DNA of 64,000 bases. Source: Brugia malayi (Eukaryota > Nematoda > Chromadorea > Rhabditida > Onchocercidae). Location of the stretch: NCBI RefSeq assembly GCF_000002995.4, contig NW_025062479.1, forward strand, positions 4,521,221 to 4,585,220, written 5' to 3'. The notes beneath the pieces are model-generated. The model was not told where the DNA came from. It was given only the letters and a program-made list of their open reading frames with translations, and did not search any database. Positions within the stretch are counted from its first letter, which is position 1. Each line of letters opens with the position of its first letter. This document shows, in pieces, positions 54,055 through 64,000 of the stretch. The translations under genes and the position numbers were made by a program.

Positions 54055-56773
54055 TGCTTGAATTATATTTTCTCATAATTAAAAAAGTTAGGTTTTATAA
54101 ACTATAAAATTCATTTGCTGTGTACAGAAGAAAGATAAATTTGATTATAGAGAAAAGTAAGGAGATATGTGTTCCATTCTAACTAATACCCTAATTCAAA
54201 GCCTTTCAGTATAATTTAACTCGTCTACAAGTAAATTAAAAATGGAAATTAAATTCAAAACGAATGAATATAACTCATAATTTCAAACAATTTTTGAACG
54301 CAAGTGATATTCGAAATGACTAATAGAAATGTAGTTGTGATATTGCAACATAAATTAATGATAATATAATGATAATAAATAGATTTAAAAAACGAAATAT
54401 GAAATTCTTTCATACTTATTATTTCCGAAGTTGTTAATTTAACTTTCTTATAAATTCATGCAGACTTTTGTCCAAAACGAATGATACCGACAATTTGATT
54501 GATCTTTGAAACAGTTTCACTACTTTTTTTTTGACTATTTCAAACTTTCTAATAGTAAAGATCATTATACATCTCCTAGAGTATACCATTAAGCGTAAAT
54601 TTTGGAGAATTCATGGCAAGTACAGATATTTTTATCTAATTTATATGTAAAATATGAAGAAAGAATTCACTATAAAAGTAGTAAGATCTCAATTTAATTT
54701 TTTGGAGAAAATTTTGTCAACCTGTCTCCCTCACTTTTTATATTCTGCTTTTTTTTCCAGCTTCAAAATAAATAATTAACATTAAATCTTTAAGTTCTTT
54801 AATCTACTGCATCACTGTGTCAGTCTGAATGGATCATAAATGAACATATCTTAATGGAGGAAATGCATTTTAGTGATTTTGGCTAAAAGTTTTGATGAAA
54901 TGAAGTCAGTGTGTGAGACGAACTAATTTCTTAATGAAATGTTGCATCTTTTGTGACAAAAATGACAAAAGAAAAGCAAACTAAGTGGTTATGGTTACAT
55001 CAACTTTGAATAGCTGTTTAGGATTTTATAGTATTAGTTGAACATTTATATAATTCTGTGATCGATATTTTTTAATCTCAATCATTTTCTCTTTGACTTC
55101 TGCAATTTAGTGTTGTCGGATTTCTGAACTTTTGGAAGGAACATTGAAAGGGAATTGGACTTCATTTCCAAAATGACCTAGAAGGAAATAACGAAATATA
55201 AAACAGCACTTACAAGGAAAAGCAAGCATGAAAATGAATATGAGCTTAAAGAATACTCATCATAGAGTTATATAAACATTTCGCTATATGTATTATTTCA
55301 TATTTCATTTGGAATCGCTTTCAAAATAATAACGGTCACTTTTTCCTTTTGTACTTAAATACGTCACTGTGATCATTTGTTCAGAATCTAACATAAAAAA
55401 TGTATCAGTCATTTGAGCATTTAAACTTTTCGATAACTTTTTTACACTTTCTTTCCTAGCTGAGAAAATCAAAACCTAGACTCTCAACTATAATTAAGTA
55501 GAGCGCTTTATTTTCGAAACATCACTTTTTTAAAAACAGCAAATTTTTGAATCAATCTAAATGTTCTTCAGAATTTTTTAAGTTTTGCCCTTAAAATGTT
55601 CAGATGTTTATATCAAAAATTCGTATAAGAGATACCTAAAGGCTTCGATATCATTTGAATAAATAGTGCAAAGACGATTTTAATGACAGATGGCAATGAC
55701 AATAGCGAAAATAATAAGCATTAATAGATTAAATGTTCGTTACGGTAAATGCTTGATGTTGATATCACTGATAAAAATTTTCCCAGTTATAATGTGAACA
55801 GCAACATAAAATTAAAAGTTAGTCATCATTCAAGTGAAACAAGTAATGATGAGATACAGAACATGATGTACTTACGTGCTTAATGAGGCTTGAGGGAATC
55901 AGTTCTTTTTTAAAAGAATGAACTGCCCCATAACAGATGATGATGGACCTAGTTAAGGAGACCAACTAAAGATCTCTTCAACAATATTCACAACCACACA
56001 CAAAACGGAAACACTTCTTGGCTTGCATTAGTCTTTATTGCCAACTTCAACTAATAACATTTTCCTCCCCTCTCCTCTCCCCGCTTAATAATAACACTTT
56101 TTCTGAACTTTTCGCTCGGAGAATACCGCTTCATCATTTTTATTTCTCTTACTATTGCTACTACAACTACCACTACCATCAAGGAATAAATAGCGATCGT
56201 CTTTAAAAAAAAAAAAAAAAATGAATAAAAATTTACTTCGATCTTTACACAAAAAGAAAGCAATATTTCACGAAAAATTATTAAAGAGGAAAATATTCCT
56301 AAAAAATCTTCAGATATTTTTAGATGGAAATTACTTGTCCCTAACAACATTTCAATACCAACCCCAAAAACTGTGTTTTCAGCTTTTTTTACAATTACTA
56401 TGAAAATACAATTTAATATGGCTTATTCACTTATAAAATTTGTAACAGATATTACTTAACGGTTCTTCGAGAGATTATTTGATACTAATATTCAAATTTA
56501 TAAATGAGCATAAGATCTGTTAGCATCTGTTACTTTGCCATCTAATATCAACATTCCTTCACATGGTTTGGAAAAAAGGAATGAGATTAGACTCCATTAC
56601 TTCATCCGGAAACATTTTACTATTTGGCACTTTAAATCGCTTTGTTCACAAGCTCGTAATGAGTATTCGGTAGTGGCGATAGCAGAGCAGCTGGCTGTGA
56701 GATTTCCCCAACGGAATTGGAAGATGAACTGGCAAAGAAGTTTTCTTCTTTGAATGTGCATTTTTACTATTTC

Positions 56774-56808
<35 letters not shown>

Positions 56809-59203
56809 CAACTAAATTCGTGATTAGAAGAAAGCCTTTTGGTAAATATTTCGAGGAGAGATATTTATAAAAGTTTTCGAACGTATGAAGGAAGAGAAAT
56901 GAGGAAGAAGAGGGAAGTTTTATAAGATCCGATTAAATAAGAATGAATGCAATACTTCTATTGTTAAAGAGAATGTTTTCAAATGCAAGGAGCCCTGTAT
57001 ACAATAGTGTACATTATTCTATTAATTTTACTTATGATGCAAAAGAAACAAGAATGTATTAAAAAAAAACTGTGATTCATTTTAATTTTCATCGTCATAA
57101 ATTAGAAAATCTGATTATTTTATTGGACACCGATAACATTTCAAACCAGCCATTGAATAATCACTAGATAATATGATTACTTGTAGAAATTCGGATACCA
57201 AGTAACAACTCAACTCTGACTCACACACTTATTTATAAGAATTATCAATCACTTAGAAATTATCCACAATTTGTACTTCATCCAGTCCACTGGTGTTCAG
57301 TGATTATAAACGCAGAATGGTCAAACAGCAATATGCAACTTGTTATTAGCAAGCAGAAATTTAATGTCAAGGAAAAAAAAATTGACAAGTGTTTACCTGA
57401 ACGCATGCAAACTTTCAGTTATGCACTGTTGGCATATGAGGACGACATCTGATGATAATAAGCCCCATCGGATGCCATACTCAGCTTATGTTGATAATCT
57501 CCTAAGATAGTTGCAATAACTCACAATAATCGTCAAAAGCGCATTATAACAGAAAAACAAAGAAAAAAAAGATTTTCATAATAGAGCGAGAGATGGTCAA
57601 GGAAATGTATTGAAAAGTTGTACCCAAATAAGGATGATGATTAAGGTGATGTCATACGCTTAATTAGCTAGTGATATATCACTGCTACTCAGCAGATTAC
57701 ATTCAGATAGACAAAGTGGAAGTAAAAGTAGGGATGGATGGACAGACAGATAGGTGGATGGAGTAAGTGCCTAAGAGAAGCTTATCGATGAAGTGGGCAA
57801 ATGCAACTACTTAAAGGAGGAGCGAATCACAAAAACACAGACACGATCCAAAGAGCTTGCTACTCCTGTCGGAGATGATCCGTAAGAGTGTAGCTGAGGA
57901 TGAATGCATATCGAAAGTTTCTTTTAACCTGCTGCGAATTCGAATTTTCGAAATTGAACATGTATGACTTCAACAAGTTTGATTACCTTTCCAGTAACAA
58001 GAAGGATTAATCCCCAGGCCACTTTTTTTTTTTTTCAATACGTTTCGTTTCAGTACGCCAGCTGCGCATCAACTTAGGTATATCAAATGCAGGATATCAT
58101 TTCCAAGCTGACACCTCAAGAAAACTTCAGTTTTGATATTGCTCTTTACCACTTCTCAAAAAAGTTTAATGCCAGATAAGTTACGTTTAACTGAAATATT
58201 GATGTGAAGAATTCCACTGATCATTTCAGTTATTCATATCGGTAGTGATGGATAGATGTGGAATCATCATCAGTAATAAAAATTTGGAGTGTATCGATCT
58301 TAAGCACCACTTCACATGAAATAAATTGGTAACAAATGGTGAAATATTGAATTTCAGTCTCTTTTCCATCTCTGCTTCCTTTGGTTGATTAAAAAGAGCT
58401 TATAACTTCTTCCTACTCTATCATATGCTAAATGCAATCACCATCTGTAAAATAACTTCTAGTCAGCAATTACAGTTTAATAATTATCGCTTCCGGAAAT
58501 AGCATTTAAAAAATACCATCTGATTATCAGAATACGATCAGGGAAAAGAAAAATTGACTACGTCGAATAGGTTTAGAGCGGGAAAATAATTGGACAAAAC
58601 AACTAAGGGTACAATAATTACTGATCCTCGAAAGTCCCCTCTATCTCTCCCTCTCTCTCTCCTCACTTCTCCATCATTCGCACTTCCCAATCTCTAACTC
58701 TCTTCAGCGCCTCATACTTTTATGCAGATGAAAACTCACGAACCAGTGCTATTATTTGAATATATAAAATCAGAGATACAATAGAGACTGGGACTTTATA
58801 ATGCGAAGACGTGAATGAGAAATTGACGGTGAAGAGAAATAGTGTGTTGTGTAGAATGATAGTTGCACAACGTTCTTCAACTCTTATCATTCCTGCTGCA
58901 TTCTGACCATTGCAATCATTGCATGCGTGAGTGTCGTTAGCGCCATGTGTCACGCACTAAGTGTCAAATAATTGCTGGAGTTTGGGTGTATTACATTCAA
59001 GTCAGAGAATGACCGTTTTATGCCAGGAGCCACAGAGCAGTTGCGAATGATATTGAAAGGTCGCTGCTGAACATTCTCGTCTGAATGTTCTACTGCAATC
59101 TATTTTACTCTGAATTAATATTTCCATTAGCCGTCATTTTAGATCATGAAATTTCTGAACTAAAAGGAGAGATTAACAAGTATACACACCGAAACAGTTG
59201 AAA
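54055..59203. other. Intergenic region, Ly6 gene to SERAC1-like gene
   Basis: Five kilobases with no supported exon. It contains a (TA)n run at 56776-56807 and pyrimidine-rich tracts near 56.06 kb and 58.64 kb. It is a divergent interval, so promoters for both neighbours should be here, but no defined element is visible. Confidence 0.5.
56776..56807. repeat. (TA)n microsatellite
   Basis: About 16 TA dinucleotides in a row. Confidence 0.95.
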
Positions 59204-62143
59204 ATGCTGATGCGCCTTGTCGCTCCATTTTCGCTCGGGTGAGTTACCCTTTCAAACCTTGTGTACCCAAATTTTGCAGCCACAACTGAATTGAATTTTG
59301 AAAGAAAACGAGGTTCAGCGAAGTAAATAAGAAAGACTTCAGGACAGATTCGGGTAATTTTTCGTCACTTGTTAAATTCTGTTTATAATTTAAGTAGCAC
59401 TTTTCATTTATTTTACTTTATACTCTTCGAAAAAAGAAAAGGAATGAGACATAATTCAGATAGACATGCAATTAAGCATATGCTTCGAGAGTAAAAATTT
59501 TTTTCCCAGAAGTCTGTTCGCGACACTCAAAGGTCGTCGAGATGAAAAAATCCAGAATACTGTTCAAGCCATCGCAATGCTCAACCAAAATAAGAACACT
59601 AAAGCGGCTGTGGAGTATCTCGAAAAAACAAGTTAAATTTTACTAACCATTGTAATTCAAAAGATAAATGAAGAGTCCACACATATTCCAGAAGCGGACG
59701 TCGAATTCTGCATCCTAAATACACAAGCTCGATTTCGTCTCGCATTGCGTGGTAGTCCCTTATGTAATCGAACTGCTACAACATTAGCTGAGAAATCTGT
59801 TAAATCAGTTGGAATGTTGGAAAATGCTATAAAAAGGGTTAGAAGCCTTTATTACCTCACATCATACCGCAAACTACCCTATTTATTAAAAATAAAGGTT
59901 GGATTTTTGTATTTATAACGTAATTTTTGAAGAACTCTCAAAGTTGTAGCTTATAATCGATGATAAGTGGGAAGAAACTGTAAAATGGTTAATTCCGCAT
60001 ATGTGTGACGAAGATGATCCTTCATCTTATAAATACTTTCTAAAAAGACGCCGATCTCAAGACCTACGCTTGAATCGATTTCTTTCCCAGCTTGTTATCA
60101 TAACCGAGGTATTTCTTATTATTTTTTGGTAACAGTTTCTCACATTTGATTTCATTCAACACTTTCTTCTGTTGCAAATTTCGCTATTCATTCTATTCCA
60201 GAAGTAGTTATTAGTTTTGATGAAGTACCTTGAGCAAGAGTTTCACGTAGTACTAATTATTTATTTCACTCTGTTAAACATTAGTGTGAAATTCACATTT
60301 ATCTAATTCGAAATTTTGCATTTCAGACTGGATTTGGAAGGGAACTTATTAATCAAGACATTCTTGCACTACTGTTGGAACTTTGCAACCATTATCGAGA
60401 GACGAATCATAGCATTTATTTAAATACATTGAAAATATTAGCAAACATTGTCATGCAGAATGATTACTGCGCAACAGCAGTTGCAAATTCAGGTTATTTC
60501 CATCGTTGTTACTTTACTAAACCGAGTTGCTTTCTTCTTGGTTTAAAAAATGAAATTGAACTTTCAGAATGGCTTCCAGTGCTCGCTGCTATGGCTAATT
60601 CACAGGTTTTTGAAGAAGTTCTAATGGCTGAGAAGGTACATTATATTACCCCTCTTTTAGACTTCGTATTGCTGTTATAATAAATTTACTTAAAATTTTT
60701 CTTCCGATAAATTTGAAAGCTTATAATATTCATCTTGTTTAGCAAAATCAACGTTCAGCATGGATACAATAGGAAAATAAATCATCCATATTGTAGAGTT
60801 TGGCTTATCTCATGATAACAAGGAAGTGCCTGGATTGTTCTGAATATGCATATTTAGAACATTTTATGCGCTTCCATAATTGTTTAAATTCACATATAAT
60901 TTATATGCCATTGAATATTATATCGCTTAGGATTTTCACAAGAATCTTTTTATAATTTTAGCCAAGTTTCCAGATCTGCAATAATGGTTTGAGTGTTTTT
61001 GATAGCAGTAGAAAGCCATTAAAAACTAATATATATGAACTTTTTCGTCCTGAAGATGACCAACCACCGACAGTCGATCTAGTGCTAATTCATGGTATCC
61101 GCGGTAGCGTTTTTTGGACCTGGCGAGAAAGAGATAATTCTTCAAAGACACTACGCTCCCGATGTTGGCCAAGGGTAATTTTTACGAGAATTTTTTTGAT
61201 ATAAATTAGCAATCCTTGATAGCATAGTTTGTAGCTGCTTATTTCAGGCATGGCTTCCAGAGGATGTTCCTGTTCCAATGCGAATACTTGCTATTGATTA
61301 CTTGTCCTCGCTTGTGCATTTTGTAGGAGTTGTTGAAACACTGAGCACAAGGGCTCGAAAATTTGCGGTGGAACTCAGAACAGCTGGTATTGGTGATCGA
61401 CCTGTTCTGTTCATTTGTCATAGCATGGGTAAATATTTTGAATTCTTTTTGACGATAGTTTATCATACTTGTTTGTTGTTTTAGGTGATTCCTACTTTCT
61501 GCAGGCCTCTTTCAGGTGGACTGTTAGTGAAGCGAATTTTATTAGATGATTCAGAAATACGTCGCAGCACGATGGGGATACTTTTTATGGCAACGCCGCA
61601 CCGAGGCAGTCCCTATGCAATGTATGCACCATTGGGCGTGCGGCCATCTGATGATGTAAAACTTTTGTACCAGCAGAGTACAATAAACAGACAGGTACAG
61701 ACAGTCCGTAATTACTGAAGTGTCCATAGTTTATGTGAGTAAGCAAATCCCTGGTAAGCGAGTTAATTGCTTTATTTCAGCTTCATCAAGATTTTCTTAA
61801 AATTATTGATACAGTACCCGTGATAAGTTCGGTGGCAGAAACGGAGAAAGCGCCATTTATAATGCGTCAGAAAGGCATATTAGTGCCACCGGAAAGTGCT
61901 TATTTGGAACGAGGCGCTTTCTATCACATAAATGATGTAGGCTTCATCTTTTAATATTCTTTAATTTGTAGCGAACTCTTTGCTTAGTATTTCTCAGTAC
62001 TACCAATGCAAGGGTGAATTTCAGCAACTTTTCAGGCGCACCACAATATTTGCAAGCCTTCCAACCGACAGGACCGTATTTATGGTGTAATTTTACTATT
62101 TATAAATGACGTCATCCACCATATTTTAAAGAATACAAATTAG
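59204..62143 (+). CDS. SERAC1-like serine hydrolase
   Basis: Family member of SERAC1, which in mammals acts at the mitochondria-ER interface in phosphatidylglycerol remodelling. Eleven exons: 59204-59238, 59510-59631, 59692-59897, 59950-60108, 60327-60492, 60568-60635, 60962-61174, 61248-61428, 61516-61694, 61781-61936, 62036-62143; phases agree, 530 residues. The N-terminal half is helical, with armadillo-like leucine-rich segments (LLLELCNHYRETNHSIYLNT). The alpha/beta-hydrolase half has VLIHGIRGSVFWTWR (about residue 293 on), the nucleophile elbow CHSMGG with Ser near residue 382, MATPHRGSPYA, and the catalytic-His region HHNICKPSNRQD at the C terminus. The first exon (MLMRLVAPFSLG) could begin a short targeting sequence; further 5' exons cannot be excluded, as the protein is shorter than the human one (654 residues). 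Confidence 0.92.
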
Positions 62144-63148
62144 ACGATTGAAGTGAAAATGTTGGACATTACAGTATTGCAGGTGCCTCGATCACCGTTA
62201 ATCTCAAGATTTTTCCAAGTGCCTTAGTTTGTTTGAACGACAAAACGCTGATAAATGAAGACATGCTGACAAATGTTAAAAACTGATTTGCTTAGATTTA
62301 CAGACTTCAACCAAACATTCTGCATTAGTTATTCAGTGTAAATAATTTATTTACTGAAATGAAAATCAGGACAGTTGTCTTGTACTATATATTCGATGAC
62401 ATATTCGAGATCATTTATAACTTATAAGAAAGATGAAATATTTCTGTATACATTAATTCCACATCCTTGATAAAAATAATCCGATACCTGCCTAACCTCA
62501 GCAGATAATCTGTACTGTCAAGGTTAAAAAGTTGTGTCTGTAAACAACCATATAACAAAATGCATTGTACCCATATGATCATTGAGATCAGACGACAAAA
62601 CACAATATATAAGGTGTGGATAACAGTATATTTATATATGCATGATTGAAATGATCAAAAAGGACACCCATTAATATAGTAGGATGCAATGATTCCAGAA
62701 AAGAATGGTTAAGAAGTAAATGCGAATAAAAACAAAGGAGTTACGAAAATACGAGTCTCCGATTAGGTAGAAAAAAAATGACATTACTGCTGCTGATTTG
62801 ATTTGAAGATTTGTTTGGTGTCCGGAAATGCTGTTCTGAGAACCAACACAAACTTACTTTTGAAAAACACTATTCGCAGCAACTAGGAAATGTTCTGAAG
62901 GATATCTGCATATTCTATTTACAATATAATAATGTTTGCTATCATGAAAAACCAATAAAGTCTTAATTTCCAAGGACTAGAAGGGCTAACATGGATTAAG
63001 TTAAAAAATCAATGGAGAATCAGGCATTTAATAACTCGAGACAACACAAAACCAATGACAAACTAGTAAATAAGACAAGCTATGAACTACTTAAAAGCTA
63101 TGAACCACGGTAACAGTCTAACAACTGAGCAAAGTAATGATTTTTGAA
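62144..63148. other. Intergenic region between convergent genes
   Basis: One kilobase between the stops of the SERAC1-like gene (+) and the choline dehydrogenase (minus). Only 3' UTR sequence is expected. No coding signal. Confidence 0.6.
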
Positions 63149-63968
63149 CTATGAATTGTTTGTGGAAATATGTTTCGCTGAATCTTCTGCACTTGAAGAC
63201 CATATTGGTACATTTTCCTCAGCCAGTGGTGCATTCCTTTGTATTAAATCTGCTGCCCTTTCAGCTAGCATAATAACTGGAGCGTTAAGATTCCCACTTA
63301 CAATTGATGGCATTACTGATGCGTCTGCTACCTTCAACTGATTACTTTTGAATTGTTTCTTTAATCAGGATTTGTAGTTCTACGTCTTTTCATTTGCAGT
63401 GGAAACAGCAAACTTACATAAAGATTCCCAATTCCATAGACGCCCATTGTTTTCGGATTAACCACAGCTAATTTGTCGGATTCAATTCCCATTTTGCATG
63501 AACAGGATGGATGATAAGCAGAAGCAGACATCGTTCGAACAAATTCGTCAATCTGTCAAAATATTTGACATGGTGGTACCTTGAAACTCTAACATTTCAT
63601 GTAGTATGAATCCGTCAGCACAATCAGTGCAATAGTAGAGCCTATCGTACCTGTTTGTTACTCTGGCAATCTTCTCCGGGTAATAATTCATCGCCGCGGT
63701 ATTTATCAAAACTTCGTTGACTTAACAGTGCTCTAGAACAATTAGGGAAATAACTAAATTACTTAAATTACTTTGATTTCTTCAAAGCATAAAGTTATTT
63801 ATCAAAAAATCTCAAATAAAACCTTGCAATTCGTACGGCAAGCCTAAATTCGACATAGTCGTCTATATGATCCAAATAATTTGGATTCATAAGCGGATGT
63901 CGCCTGGGATCATTACTAGCCAGAGTTACTGTACCCTTAGACTTGGATCGCAGTGGACCAACATGTAC
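63149..63968 (-). CDS. Choline dehydrogenase, C-terminal part (GMC oxidoreductase)
   Basis: FAD enzyme that oxidises choline to betaine aldehyde, usually on the mitochondrial inner membrane. Only the last four exons are in the window: 63823-63968, 63651-63732, 63418-63552, 63149-63337; the gene continues off the right end. Phases agree. The segments match the C-terminal substrate and FAD domains of the GMC family: [52 protein letters not shown] with the catalytic His of the [11 protein letters not shown] block, and [20 protein letters not shown] with the second active-site residue (Asn). The last 30 residues are a divergent tail. CHDH is more likely than related GMC enzymes because of the HPSCSCKMG and SGNLNAP wording. 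Confidence 0.93.
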
Positions 63969-64000
63969 CTAAATTAATCAAACACTGAATTATAGTGCAT

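Noticed and set aside
56018..56403. Overlapping short frames on both strands near 56.1-56.4 kb
   Set aside because: Low-complexity sequence (poly-A and pyrimidine tracts).

Overview
The window looks like AT-rich nuclear DNA from a nematode, most likely a filarial or other spirurid worm. It has multi-exon genes with short GT-AG introns (many acceptors TTTTCAG), start codons lying just behind splice acceptors as expected for spliced-leader trans-splicing, nematode-style gene families, and BEL/Pao retrotransposons. The species is inferred, not proven. I built the gene models by reading exons and requiring splice phases to agree; every multi-exon model below closes in frame.

Layout: (1) 1.7-6.9 kb, + strand, an ETS transcription factor of the FLI/ERG/FEV class. 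(2) 10.5-15.2 kb, + strand, an HNF4-type nuclear hormone receptor with complete zinc-finger and ligand-binding domains. (3) 18.5-33.3 kb, a three-layer retrotransposon nest. An old BEL/Pao element carrying an env-like gene (minus strand, diverged LTRs) was hit by a second BEL/Pao element (LTRs of equal length that read as identical, target duplication AGTCC) and by a solo LTR (target duplication CTAGG). (4) 34.5-42.5 kb, minus strand, a 23-exon adhesion GPCR of ADGRA type: LRRs, Ig, HormR, GAIN/GPS, seven membrane spans. (5) 44.8-46.7 kb, + strand, a small secreted protein. (6) 50.8-54.1 kb, minus strand, a Ly6/uPAR-type protein, probably GPI-anchored. (7) 59.2-62.1 kb, + strand, a SERAC1-like serine lipase. 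(8) 63.1 kb to the window end, minus strand, the C-terminal part of a choline dehydrogenase.

These are separate nuclear genes, not an operon. The two regulators at the left are probably independent. SERAC1 and choline dehydrogenase converge tail to tail at the right end, and both families are mitochondrial, but no joint function is shown. The stretches between genes hold microsatellites, one inverted-repeat element resembling a MITE, and otherwise nothing I could support as coding. I saw no rRNA, tRNA or CRISPR array.

Most worth following up: the nested BEL elements (env-like gene, frame-broken RT motif A in the element that looks youngest, stem-loops at the tip of all three LTR types, 75-bp tandem repeats in an LTR), the ADGRA-like receptor with an apparently uncleavable GPS and an EWV tail, and the unrecognised small secreted protein.
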